From: a virus
Reading direction: 5' to 3' (one strand)
IMG/VR virus record: IMGVR_UViG_3300021961_000026
Span: 81,016-145,015 of that record
DNA length: 64,000 nt
Numbering within the stretch: the stretch's first letter is position 1; each line of letters begins with the position of its first letter. Shown here one piece after another: positions 13,920 to 25,600 of this stretch. The translations under genes and the position numbers were made by a program. The notes under the pieces are model-generated. The model saw only the letters and a program-made list of their open reading frames with translations. It did not search any database and was not told the DNA's origin.

Positions 13920-14288
13920 ATGCCAGTTAATTATCCTAAGTTTGATAACAAAATTCAAAACCAGATCGACGCTGCAAGATTGAAGCAGTCAAAATCAAGG
14001 CCAGGGTTAGTTATGAAATTTGATAGAAAATTAAATTCAGCTACCGTTATATTGGATGACGCTTTGTCAGGCCAAATAGGCAATATTATAGAAAATGTTC
14101 CATGTCCATCAATAATGGGTGTTCAGTCTGTTTGCCCCGAACCAGGAACACGCTGCTTAATAGGATTTAGGGATGATAATGAAAATCATGCCTACATAAT
14201 AAATTATTTTGATGACCCAATCAGAGTATCTCCGCAAATGCCCAATTATGTAGTTAATACTGGCATACCAAAATTTATGGCTAGGTAA
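13920..14288 (+). CDS. gpV/gp5-like OB-fold baseplate spike protein
   Basis: 122 residues. I chose ATG 13920 because GAGGAG lies about 8 nt upstream; a start at 13905 would place that motif inside the coding region. The sequence resembles short gpV/gp45-type OB domains: a basic N-terminus, then GLVMKFDRKLNSATVIL, then a strand rich in Pro, Cys and Gly around PEPGTRCLIGFRDDNE, as in proteins that carry the spike at the end of contractile tails. Place between the lysin and gp25-like genes supports this. Confidence 0.6.
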   Translation: MPVNYPKFDNKIQNQIDAARLKQSKSRPGLVMKFDRKLNSATVILDDALSGQIGNIIENVPCPSIMGVQSVCPEPGTRCLIGFRDDNENHAYIINYFDDPIRVSPQMPNYVVNTGIPKFMAR

Positions 14289-14290
14289 TT

Positions 14291-14926
14291 ATGGACCCAA
14301 GAAGTTATGCAGCAAGTATTCATCGCTTAGATAAGTTTAATGTTGAAGCAGAGCTTAATAAAAGACATGAATTTTCCAGGAGAGAAGTTGGATTGAATCA
14401 TCCTGATAATCATTCTTTTTTAAGATTAAATGATGATGGAGATATTGAAATATTTGCAGCCCCTGGAGTGGGAATAGTGATTAGCGCTACAGGCAGAAGT
14501 ATCAGTCTTTTTGCAGACCATATAAGAATGTTTACAAAAGAAGATGGCCTAAGGTGGAATAGTTATAATTTTAATTATTCAGCCTATGATTATTCTCAGC
14601 CAACTTTAGTAAAAATAGACTACAAGTCTATAAATTCTCCACAAAATAACGCTAGTTACTATTTATCTAGACTAAATCAAATAACACAAGAAGATAGGGC
14701 CAAGAGTATTACTATACAAGGTGAACGTGGTTTTGGAACGCAGATAAAAGACAACGCCGCAAACCATTCTTCTGAAATATCTGTGGAGGGTTTAACCTCA
14801 GAGCAGATCACTTTGGTCGAAAGCGTACTTAAAGAGTATCCAAAAGAGTATATAATTAAAGTAGTCGATCTTTTAAAGCAAGGCTACACATTCGCTCAAG
14901 CGCAACAGAAAGCCGAAGAAATATAA
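14291..14926 (+). CDS. Baseplate-region protein of unknown function
   Basis: 211 residues, starting 2 nt after the previous stop and ending 1 nt before the gp25-like gene, so it is co-translated with baseplate genes. The middle (about residues 45-95) alternates short hydrophobic and Gly-containing strands (GDIEIFAAPGVGIVIS), a beta pattern common in spike or baseplate proteins. The last 45 residues look helical and resemble a small UBA-like three-helix unit (TLVESVLKEYP, then VVDLLKQGYTFAQAQ). I do not recognise the family. Confidence 0.65.
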   Translation: MDPRSYAASIHRLDKFNVEAELNKRHEFSRREVGLNHPDNHSFLRLNDDGDIEIFAAPGVGIVISATGRSISLFADHIRMFTKEDGLRWNSYNFNYSAYDYSQPTLVKIDYKSINSPQNNASYYLSRLNQITQEDRAKSITIQGERGFGTQIKDNAANHSSEISVEGLTSEQITLVESVLKEYPKEYIIKVVDLLKQGYTFAQAQQKAEEI

Positions 14927-14927
14927 A

Positions 14928-15308
14928 GTGCCTGATATATATCTTACAATGTCTGGAGACATAGAAATAGACGGAAATAAAGACGTTGCTGTGACCACCA
15001 GCATGCTTCAAGATGATATACAGCAGATTTATATGAGGCTTATGACAGAGCCAGGAGACTTTTATATTTATCCTCAGCTTGGTACTGATCTATCTATTCT
15101 TTATGGTATGCCTCAATCTAGGGAAACTGGTGATTTAGGAAAAAGATTGATAAGAGCTGCCCTTGAAAAAGAAGGAATCTTTCAAGGGCGTAATATAAAA
15201 ATAGAAGCTGTTCCAACTGGTCCTGATTCAATAAGATTTGATGTTCACATAATTAGTGACTTTAATGAGCCAGTTGTATTATCAGTTACTCAAAATCTAG
15301 GAGCATAA
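14928..15308 (+). CDS. gp25/gpW-like baseplate wedge protein
   Basis: 126 residues from a GTG at 14928. The pattern DIEIDGNKDVAVTTS, then DDIQQIYMRLMTEPGDF and YPQLGTDLSILYG, matches the gp25-like/DUF2634 wedge proteins of contractile tails (XkdS, gpW, T4 gp25 relatives), which join the tail tube end to the wedge. It abuts the gpJ-like gene, the usual order. Length is typical of the family. Confidence 0.8.
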   Translation: MPDIYLTMSGDIEIDGNKDVAVTTSMLQDDIQQIYMRLMTEPGDFYIYPQLGTDLSILYGMPQSRETGDLGKRLIRAALEKEGIFQGRNIKIEAVPTGPDSIRFDVHIISDFNEPVVLSVTQNLGA

Positions 15309-16478
15309 ATGCCTGTCTATGGTCAAAAAGAACAATCTGAAATTGTAGTTGAGATATTAGATTCACTACAGAGAAACGCCGGCATTTCAGCCATATATCC
15401 AGGCTCTATAGCTAGAGCTTTTGCGGAAGCAATTGGGACAGAAATAGCTCAACTGTATTCTTCTTTGTCACTTTCTTTAAGGCAGAGTTCATTAGCTACA
15501 GCAAATGGAATGAATCTGGATATGATAGGTCAGCTTTATGGTGTTACAAGAAAAACAATTTCTGACGCATCGGCTGTTGAAAGACAATCTTTTAATATTC
15601 AATTTTCTCTAGAAAAATCCTATAGCAATGACATAATTCTTCCTAAAGGAACCTATGTATATACTAACGTTGACAATTTCTCAGTAAGACAATATAGATT
15701 TAAATTAAATGGTGAAGTAATTATTGCGGCAGGAACTACCAGGGCATACGGTCTGGTGGTACCAGACTTTACCGACAATAGTTATACAGCATCAATAAAT
15801 TCTCTTACTAAGCACAATTTTATAGCTCCTCCTGGGGTTGTGGTCTATTGCACAAACCCCAAAGAAGTCTACGCAATAGCTAATGCTGAGGCTGATGATA
15901 ATTATAGAAGAAGAATAGTATCGGCTATTAAGACTCAAGCTACCGGCAGTGTCGAGTCAGTTAGGTTTGCAACACTTGCTGTCCCTGGTGTTAGGGATGT
16001 AAGAATTAGGGAGTCATCTTTTGGTGTTGGATCTTGCGATATAATCATCGTACCTGAGGGTGGATCTAATCTTAAGCAAATTCCAGAACTTGTTTATAAC
16101 TCGATTATATCTGTTAAGCCAGTTGGCGTTAGATTTAATGTTAGGTTAGCAGAAAAGTTAGCGATTAACGTAGCAGCCAATATTACATTACCTTCGGGCA
16201 CTAGTGATGGAATAGCTCTTGGTGTTAGAAATCAGGCTTCTCTTTTTGTCAAAAGATATTTAAATTCTCTGTCTGTTGGAGATACTGTGTCAATCGGAGA
16301 AATAGAAAGATACATTAGGATGTCATCGGATTTAGTCAGGCAGGTTACAATTACTGGATTTAATGTGGACGGGAGAGAAATTCCGCTACAAGACTTTACT
16401 CCATCAGACCATAAAGTCTACCCAACTGCTGGATCTATAGCTGTATATTCTGTTATAATGGGACAATCTAATTATTAG
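15309..16478 (+). CDS. gpJ/XkdT-like baseplate protein
   Basis: 389 residues, starting directly after the gp25-like stop (TAA ATG). It has the baseplate J architecture: an N-terminal helical part (IYPGSIARAFAEAIGTEIAQLY), LDMIGQLYGVTR, a central beta region with DDNYRRRIVSAIKTQATGSVESVRFAT and VPGVRDVRIRES, and a C-terminal wedge domain. This family builds the inner wedge ring that controls tail contraction. Order and length agree with the family. Confidence 0.88.
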   Translation: MPVYGQKEQSEIVVEILDSLQRNAGISAIYPGSIARAFAEAIGTEIAQLYSSLSLSLRQSSLATANGMNLDMIGQLYGVTRKTISDASAVERQSFNIQFSLEKSYSNDIILPKGTYVYTNVDNFSVRQYRFKLNGEVIIAAGTTRAYGLVVPDFTDNSYTASINSLTKHNFIAPPGVVVYCTNPKEVYAIANAEADDNYRRRIVSAIKTQATGSVESVRFATLAVPGVRDVRIRESSFGVGSCDIIIVPEGGSNLKQIPELVYNSIISVKPVGVRFNVRLAEKLAINVAANITLPSGTSDGIALGVRNQASLFVKRYLNSLSVGDTVSIGEIERYIRMSSDLVRQVTITGFNVDGREIPLQDFTPSDHKVYPTAGSIAVYSVIMGQSNY

Positions 16479-16501
16479 CATTGAAACGGATGTCCTAATT
16501 T

Positions 16502-17731
16502 ATGAAAAAGAATTTTGTCATTAGACAAACTTATATTGTTAGATCGCCAAATGTTGGCCAAGCAAAAGCTTTGGTTTTTGATGATGAAGGTTTTGGCGAC
16601 ATTTTGTCTAACTCCCTAATCATAGAAGAAATTTCTGATGATGAGATTGTAGATATTGTTCAAGAAAAAGACTCTCCTTACGAAAAGCCACCTGTTCCGT
16701 CTTATGAGGAAGAAACTTTATCTTCAGATATATCGGATTCTAGGGCAGAATTTCTTAGGTCAGAAAATAAAAGATTAGCAAGACTTGCAGATAAATACAA
16801 AAATGTACAGGAAGAAGCAAAAGGTGCAGTTTATTCTGCAGCCTATGATGCTTTTTGTAATTTTGAGATGCCTAAAATAAAAGCACCTAGCTTTCCTAAG
16901 TCTGGCAGCAAAACTCCAGAAACAGCTGTTGTAGTTTTTTCTGATTGGCAGCTGGGCAAAGTAACTCCAACTTACAATTCTGATGTCCTTGCCGAAAGAA
17001 TTGAGCAGTATACAGATAAGATGCTTGAGATCGTAAACATACAAAGAGCACATCATCCCGTGAAAGACCTTCACGTGTGGTTTCTGGGTGACATAGTTGA
17101 GGGAGAAGAAATATTCCCTGGACAAAGTCACCTTATTGATTCTGGCTTATATAGACAGGTTGGTGTTTATGGTCCACAAATTATCAGCACATTTATAACA
17201 AAAGCACTACAGAATTTTGAAACAGTAAAAGCAACTGGCGTAATTGGTAATCATGGGGCAGTTGGCGGAAGAGCAAGAAAATCTCATGATCCCGAAACTA
17301 ACATGGATAGATTGCTTTATAAAATAGTTAGCCTTATATTCAAGGATGAGCCAAGATTTAGTTTCCATATTCCTGATGGCATCGGGGAAAGAAACTGGTA
17401 CGCAGTAGACACAATTGGAAGCTATTCAACAATGTTGATTCATGGCGACCAATTACCTCAGCCTTCTAACTTTGGTGCTTACTATAAGAAGGTAATGGGA
17501 TGGAAAGATGGAGCGGTCCCCGAGCACTTCGATGATGTTTTTATGGGACATTATCATCAGCAATTCAAGATGACTATTGGCTCAACAATACTGAGAATCT
17601 CTGGTTCCTCAGAAAGCTATAATACATATGCTCAGGAATATTTCCAGTCCATGAGTAGACCATGTCAGCATTTGATGTTCGTTCATCCAGAACATGGAGT
17701 CACTTCAGAATATTCAATTTGGTTAGACTAA
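16502..17731 (+). CDS. Calcineurin-like metallophosphoesterase
   Basis: 409 residues. After an acidic, coiled N-terminal region (about 1-125) come the metal-binding motifs of the family in order: SDWQLGK (about 149), FLGDIVEG (about 200), GNHG (about 251), HGDQLP (about 320) and GHYHQQ (about 350). Such two-metal enzymes cut phosphodiester or phosphomonoester bonds; DNA-repair nucleases of the Mre11/SbcD type share these motifs. Finding it inside the baseplate operon is unusual; the substrate cannot be told from sequence. Confidence 0.82.
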   Translation: MKKNFVIRQTYIVRSPNVGQAKALVFDDEGFGDILSNSLIIEEISDDEIVDIVQEKDSPYEKPPVPSYEEETLSSDISDSRAEFLRSENKRLARLADKYKNVQEEAKGAVYSAAYDAFCNFEMPKIKAPSFPKSGSKTPETAVVVFSDWQLGKVTPTYNSDVLAERIEQYTDKMLEIVNIQRAHHPVKDLHVWFLGDIVEGEEIFPGQSHLIDSGLYRQVGVYGPQIISTFITKALQNFETVKATGVIGNHGAVGGRARKSHDPETNMDRLLYKIVSLIFKDEPRFSFHIPDGIGERNWYAVDTIGSYSTMLIHGDQLPQPSNFGAYYKKVMGWKDGAVPEHFDDVFMGHYHQQFKMTIGSTILRISGSSESYNTYAQEYFQSMSRPCQHLMFVHPEHGVTSEYSIWLD

Positions 17732-17745
17732 TAAAGGAATAGTAG

Positions 17746-20700
17746 ATGAAACGTTATCTTTTAGGTCTTCGAAGTGGAGACTTTACAAAAAATGGTAATG
17801 TTTGGACATCTGATGCTATAAACCTTTATAATAATAGTTCTTATAAAAACTATTCATACAAAAGAAGCGCATCTGGACTAAACTTAATACGGAGATTATA
17901 CCTTTGTTGGAACAGAGGTATCTTCTCCGTCTTATAATTCCAATCACTCTACTCCAATAGATGATTATGCAATATATAAGACTAATTATGGTGAAGTTGT
18001 ATATGATCCAGCAACTCCATATGATCCAGCTACACCAGGCTTACTTAGATTTATAGATACAACTTCAAGAGTTGATGTAGTTTCCTACAAGCATGCCTTT
18101 ACCAATCTTCCTGGTCTAGAGAATCCTACTTTTACTCTTCAGATATATGAGTCTGATAGTTCCAATGGACCATGGCTTAAATCAGCCTTAATGGTTGATT
18201 CTAATTCTGTTTTTCTAAATAACGCAAAGCAGTATGTAAAAATAGAATTAGAAATATTTTCAGAATTACAAGATGGCATTTCTGAAATGGGCCTTCTTCT
18301 TTATTTTGAGATTGCAATACATGAGGCTTCATCACCAATAATATCTGATTCAGCTAGAAATATAACTAGAAAATTTCCTTCTTGGACAGAAATATATGAA
18401 GATTCTTTAGAAAGATCTACTCCAGAGCTAGCCACTCCAGTATCCAATGCTGGCAAATTTATTAATGCGTTAGTTGGTGAGTATCTAGATGATTTCACAA
18501 ATCTAGTAGATGAACATAACCTTAATGCATTTGTAGGCTCCGCAGATGAGGATATGATCGACTGGATATACGTATCGTATGCCGTTCCAGCTTCTACGCT
18601 ATCAGTATTTGGCAACGATGTTCAATTAGCCAAGGCACCGAGTCTAGAAGCTTTTTATAATTATCAAAAGACAGATTATGTTTATTATCACAATTTAGTT
18701 GACAGTCAAATAATAACATTAAGAAAGTTTGATGATCTTTCTATAAATGGATTAACATTTGAACAAGTGCCAGCGATGCTGTTTAATATGTTTGATGAGT
18801 TTGGTGCGCAAGTTAATCTTAAAAGATTATACCTAGAGGATAACGCAAGGTTCAAACAGAGAATACTTGATGTTTATGCCAACCCACCTGGTGTGGGCAC
18901 TGAAGCATATAAGCTGACCCTTAGAAGAGAGTTGGATATATGGAAGGCATATGGAGCAACTCCAGAGTCAGATTATCTTGGTGCAACGCCAGAAATTATA
19001 GAAATTTCAGACATAGAAAATTCTACCCCATACTTTACATTTAGTGGTAATCCTCAAGATAAATTTATACAGTTTGTTAAATATATCAATGAAACCTATC
19101 CTTCTAACCTAGGATATGTTCAATGGGATCAGGGTATATGGGATTACGCTGGACTAAATGGAGAAGGTGTTGGAAGAATACCAGCCATATATGACGTAGC
19201 AACTCCTCTTTCTAATCTTTTTCAGCCAGGAGTTGGCGACTTTAGAGACGCAAAGTTGCTAATGCCAAATGAAATACCAGAATCTGCTACAACATCTTTC
19301 ACTGGCAGGTTTAAAGCAGATGGATTTAAGTTATATTATTACGATGATATTTATGGCCCAATAAATGTCGGCTATGAATACAAGGGCTCATATACATCGA
19401 CTGTCTCAGATTCAGATGCAAATAACCCAAATTCTGCAACGCCATTTAATGGCGGAGTTGCCCTAGTCTATGAAATTGTTTTACCAGCACATACTGGATA
19501 TGCAACTCCAGCAACTTATTATGCGAACATGTCTTATGAGGACAGAGATGATTTTTTCGTGTATAATTATTATTCCCAGACAAGCGCAGCAAGCCCTGAG
19601 TATAACTACATTGACATAGTTAACTCAGATAACTTGACAAATACAAACCTCTTTTTCAGAGAAAAAACATACGACTATGTATACGTTAACTACGCAGCAA
19701 CTCCGGCCAATAATTCGATTGACATATCTAAAGCTTCTTCGATTACAGTTGTCAATAAGGTTGAATGGAATCCAGTAACCCAATCATATGTCCCATCTCA
19801 TACTGGCCAATACAGAGTTGCTTTTAACCAAGACACAAGAGGTTATCTAAGTAATCCAACAGTAGGTCAATCTTGGAGCTTGGCCACTCCAAATATTAAT
19901 TACCTCAATGCTAACTTAAAAATTGGGTCTACAGTATATGGAAATAAATCAATTACTGGTTATACTAATTCTGTTATTTCTTCAGCAATTCTAAATGACA
20001 ATAATGACCTTAGTAAAACAAAAGATTATCCAATATTTAGTTCTGACTTAAAACAGGGAATAATATTTCCCATAGGATCTACTCCATCTGATCTAATTTT
20101 AGATAATGTTAAACTAACTCCATATCCGTTGTATAACACAATTCAGACTCAACAGGTAAGAGATCCAGAATATGGTGGACTTGGATATAATTGGTTAGAC
20201 AATTCAAATTATTATATTCCATCAAGTCCGAATATCATTGTTAAATCTTACGCCACAGCACAAGATGCAGAAATAAATGCGTATACATACACGGGTTATT
20301 TTCAGTCAGCAACATTTAATTATTCATCTCCCCCAGAGTTGATTGTTCTTTCAACTGGTCTTTCTTCAACTCCTTACTATCCATTTAAGTCAGCTGTATG
20401 GACTAACATATCTGATTCAGAGCTTTACAGCACACCTATGATTAACGGTTTTATTGATCATTTAGGAAATGTATATAGAGAAAATGAATTGATAGAAGAT
20501 TCAGGAAGAAGTATTGACTCAAAAATTAAAGACTCATTCTTATCTTCTTATTCTCTAAAGAGAGAAACATTTGGGTTAGACTCATCAGAAAAAGATGAAT
20601 ATTTCATTACACATATTTCTGCGGTTTCTGATACTGATTCAGTTTTAATTAACTCTAATAAATCAGAAGTAATTCCAAATGAAAGTATACCAGTTGATAT

Positions 20701-22609
20701 AACAATTCCTTTTACACAGTCATCTTCATACATTGAAGAGTTGTATGACATCAATTCAAATAATTATTATTATACTGAAATACAAGTCTACGCAGAAAAA
20801 ATTGGACAAATACAGAATAACATATCTTCTGTTTTAGATAAACAAAATCCAGAATTGCACACAGGGTGGTTGTATCTTCCAGAAGAAGATTATTACGTTT
20901 ATGCAGATCCCAAAACTGATTCATTTAGTGGCATTCTTTTTAACGCAGAACTGTCAGATGTACCAAGACAGGGTGCCCCAATTATCGTAGAGGTAATAGA
21001 ATCTGGTTCAACGGTGCAGTATACGGAAATGATGTATCCAGATACCGCAACTCCAGGAAAACCTATTTTTAGAAATGTAGAGAATATATATGCAGCTAAT
21101 GACAGTGCACTCTATCTATCCGCTGCAAACGTTAATAATATAATTATAAACGATAGTTATACAGGTAAGTCTTTAGTCGAATATCCTATTCAACCTGGTT
21201 TTTACATTTGGGTTCTAACAGATGATGATGGAAATTATATATGGGACCTCTTTTTAGATGAGGGTTACTACGTAATTAGTGAAAACTATAGTCTAAACGG
21301 AAATAAATTAGAGGTATTCTCTTCTACTACTGGGTTAAGTGTATTGGTCCCAGGAAGATTGTATGAAGTAACATATGACCTTTCAAATATATTTTACGTA
21401 GACAAAAATGAGTACGATTCATTAAACGATGATTATTCTGCAAAGATCTACTTTTCATCCACACCCAATTCCACTGCAAACTACTATATTACTTATGAAT
21501 CTGCAGTAAATGAATTTTCTACTCCAACAGGAGTATCACTAAGTTCAGTGGGACTACCAATATCAAAAGGCTTTGTATATATTTCTGATACAGAGTATAG
21601 TTTTGGCAAAGCTGAAGTAGCTATTTCTCCATCCTATATTTCTGATAATTCTGATGATTTTGTATACCTAAATATTATTTCTTATGATGAGAATGGAAAC
21701 TTCAAACCAAATCAAACTTTCCATATAGACTCAACAATATTGACTCCTGAATCAGCATTCATCACAACGAATGATTACGGCTTTGCTACTACAAAGGTTA
21801 GATATACGGGTCCAGTTCCAGCTACTGCAACAGAAGCTCTGATAAATGTCCAAGGATTGCAATACTCATCTGCAACACCTCAAATTAATATAAATAGTTC
21901 TGCATCTCCATACTATGAAAATATAACTATTTCAGTTAATATATCTAGCCACTCTTCTACTGGCTCATTAAAAGCCGCCGCCGCAAGAGGGGTAATTAAT
22001 GCCGATATTATCAGCGAAAACCTAATCAGAGGATATATAAATCACTCTACGGTGCCAGGAGCTACGCCAGTAGTATATTGGAGAAAAGCAAGAACAGTAT
22101 ATTCAGCTTTTGAAGATGTTAATTATTCAATAAGTTCTGCTACACCAGGAAGAACGGGTGAAGCAGGAATGGTTTATTTGGATTCTAATGGGGAATTCCA
22201 AATAGGACCATTTTATGCTCAGGATAGATCTGAAGCTGGATACTGGTTTGTCGCAGTAGAATCTGATTTGTCAGTAACTCCATCAGAAACTCCAACTACC
22301 ATAGTTGGAGACGTAGCTTATTGGTATGAATCATATGATAATATCAGCTACGCCAATGAGCTTGTTCCACTTCCAAATATATATAATGATTTAATACAAG
22401 AGAATTCAAGAATTATTGAAACTCCAGCATTTAAGTTTAATCACTATGATATGGACCATACAGAAGATGCTCCAGCTACTGTGAATTGGAATCCACCTAA
22501 GTGGTTACCATTAAGTTACTATGATCAATATCAAATGGGTTTATTGGGTTCAACTCCCAACATTGTTTCTACCTATAGCAATATTGTCAATGACTATGAG
22601 GAAAGTTAA
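17746..22609 (+). CDS. Large tail/fibre protein, 1620 aa, with one +1 recoding site and Ig-like domain
   Basis: Starts at ATG 17746 behind AAAGGAATAG. The zero frame dies at 17937; a +1 shift at CGGA 17890 (residue 49) joins it to the long frame ending at 22609, and the region 17894-18190 has no usable start, so these are not separate genes. The protein is acidic and Tyr/Ser/Asn-rich. Around residues 1260-1360 it has an Ig-like/invasin (Big_1-type) pattern: YDENGNFKPNQTF, then TTNDYGFATTKVRY. It contains about 23 (A/S)TP tripeptides, far more than its neighbours. Likely a tail or host-contact protein. Stop and next start overlap as TAATG. Confidence 0.72.
17890..17893 (+). other. +1 recoding site 4 (CGGA)
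   Basis: CGG follows ATA. The zero frame ends at 17937. The +1 frame reads GGA GAT TAT ACC TTT GTT and stays open through 22609; the first in-frame ATG after the site is at 18191, 300 nt on, so only recoding explains the open stretch between. Confidence 0.85.
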
Positions 22610-25600
22610 TGAAAGTCTTTAATAATAAAACTAAGAATTATAAAGAAAAAGCTGTAAAAATAGGTAAGAGTGTTCCATCTGACGCAGCAAATATTGCATT
22701 ATTTGATCAAGATATCGTAACCGCTGGCAATAGCCTTTTTATTATGGATGTTTCTGAATCCATACCAGAGAATAAAATTAACGATTTTGGGCAGACAAAA
22801 ATATACTACGCGAATGAACTTGGAATTCTTGAAGACGAAAATGGAAATACGCGTTTACCAACTCATGACCTTTCTATTTCAGACGTTAAATTTTCAGAAG
22901 AATATTCCACTGAGTTAATAGATACAATTAATCCAAATGATTTTCTACACAGTTTCTATGTAAGTAGGCATTTCTGCTATGCACAAAGAGGATTTAATAT
23001 AAGCGGATTGCTGGATATCTTTTCTTCAGATTATTACTCAACTTTAAATATTAAAGTTGTTGATGAAAACAATTTTGATTACATAGATTTAAATACTGGT
23101 AGAAAAAAATATAAGATACTTCTAGAACCTTATACTACTGAAGAAAATTATTTAGAAACAGAAATACCACACAAGATATTGATTGGATTTGATTCAACTC
23201 CAGTTTCAAATCTCAAACTTATATATGACAAAATAGAAGTAAATGATCAAAGTGAAGTTTCTAGTATATTTTTAAACTTTACTGAAAATATAAATGCTGT
23301 ACCATACTTTGAAGAAGTAGCTGAAGAAGCTCTTATAATGGATACAAATAATTTAGAAAGAAACAAATATTCAATCAAAAAGTTTCTACAAAAGTATTCT
23401 GATATATATAAGCAGTCTATGGATACAACAGGTTTTCAAGCATTTGTTCCAAGAAAAGCTTTGGCTGACAATAGAGTATTTGAAGTCTTTAACTGGAGAC
23501 TCATCGCCAAGTCAAAGCAATCGGTTAATTTAGATGAAATCCAGGATATTGAAATTTCTAACGATATTCAAACGAAGACAGTTAATGTTGGCGTCCTATA
23601 TGATTCATTTGATACTATAAGTAATGCAAACATTAATCCATATATATTTTATAGATTAGGACTTTCTCCATTTAATTTCAATCAATATATTTTTGAAAAT
23701 CCAATAAGTGAAGAACTATCAACAATTCCAGAAAAAAATCAAGCATTGTATTGGAAAGTTGATATTCAATCAATGGATGATCTTTCAAGATTTGATGTTT
23801 TAGCATTTTGCCCGACCAAAGCTTTATCAGAAAAGGCCATAAGGCTTTTGGATAAATTTGTTACAAAAGACAATGGAACACTAATTGTTGATGCAAGCAA
23901 GTATCCATCTTCAATACCATTTTTGAGAGAAAGCATATCTTTAACAGCGTTGGATTCATCTACTGCATCCTATTATGAGTACAACACATCATCAAAAATA
24001 TTAGACGAAAACAAAAATGGCGCTTGGAATATTGATAATTCAATATTTGAAAAAGATATTTATGGAATTTTTGGTCAAAAAAGCGCAAAAAATAGATATA
24101 TAAATTCTGTAAATTCCACGTTATCTATATTAGACATAGGTCCAAGCCAAGCTACCAAGAAGTCTGTGGCAGCTTTGTATGAGTTTCCCTCACAACGGAG
24201 ACGCTATCGCACAAGGTAATATAGTATTTGCAAGTTTTGAGTGGTTTCATTATTGTAACTCAGTATATAATTCTTCTGGAAATGGATCCATGGTAGATTC
24301 AAGTACTGGCCCAACAGCATATGATAATCTGTCTACAAATGTTTTATCTGGATTAGTAGAGGGCCCATATAAGTTTCTGTTTAACTGTGTAGCATTTGGC
24401 CTCCACTGTAGAACAAGTGCTTTGAGAAAGTCTGATAAAAGATCAATATTATATAATTATGTAGGTGAATGGAATTCATCTTGGACAATGTATTCAGATG
24501 CTATTCTTGATGAAGAAAAGATCCAATACTTTGTTAATATATCTTCTGATACTAATCAAGTAAAATTTGGAAGAGATTTAATTCAACCTTACGATAGCAT
24601 AGAGGCTTATTATAAGGCTAAATTGTCAGATTCAATGCCAGACTATCATAAGCAGAAAATATCTAAAATGGATACTTCAACTATTGATTTTTATATTGAA
24701 GTAACAAATCCAGAAGTTTTAATTTCTAACTCTACAGCAGTATCTTCGCCTCAAGATGAATCAATACCTTCATCGTACTCTGTAAAAAAAATGACATCAA
24801 GACTACTTAAGCCATATGCCTATACCGAAAAGTATTCTCCCAAGATAAGTATACCGTCTTCTTTTGGCCCATATGTTGTTAAGGACGTTCCAGGAATCAG
24901 TTCTTCTGACTCTAAAAAAATAAACTCTGAAATAAATCCAATTACACAATTTCAATCCTATCCATTTAGTTTGCAAACTGAATACTCTTATATTAGCGCA
25001 ACCGATAAACCAGTTTCTTTTAATGGAACCGTAACAACAAATATGAAATTTCCTTATAGGGGTGTAGCTAAAGAAAAGGTACTTAGACAGAGATGGGGAT
25101 CTGTAACTAAAAAATGGTCAACAAAAGATCCAGACATTCCTTCAAAATCATATGTTAAAAAAGATGGATATACCGTTTTGGGTGAAACAAAAACAGATCT
25201 ACCATGTTCAAATGTTAAATCATCAATTGACAGTAATCTGTACGCAGTAGTGGATTCAGATAGGCCATACAATAACTTCATCTATACTCGAGACATAGAC
25301 AGGGGTAACTCCACTAATACTTGGTCAACTGCATACTCTGGAAACTCATATAATTATGTAAAGTATATACAGATAGCACTAAAATCATTTGGTAGATATG
25401 GCGGGGGCAATTTTAAAAATTGGCCAGTTGATGGAAAATATGGACCCAAAACAAGAGATGCAATACAATCCTTTCAGCAAACTCAAAAAGATTTGGGCAA
25501 CTGCATATATGTAGATGGCACAGTGGATAGTGAAACAAAATCACTTTTGGCAAGAAGGTTAAAGACGCTAAAAGATGAAGACCCCGCTGCTTTTGCTGCC

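Noticed and set aside
16775-17131. Minus-strand open frames across the tail and metabolism genes
   Set aside because: They lie wholly inside clear + strand genes, have no ribosome binding sites or family resemblance and show Cys/Phe/Ile-rich shadow composition.
24179-24181. ATG 24179 as start of an independent gene
   Set aside because: No ribosome binding site, and the CGGA site lies a few codons downstream of it, joining the upstream frame as elsewhere.
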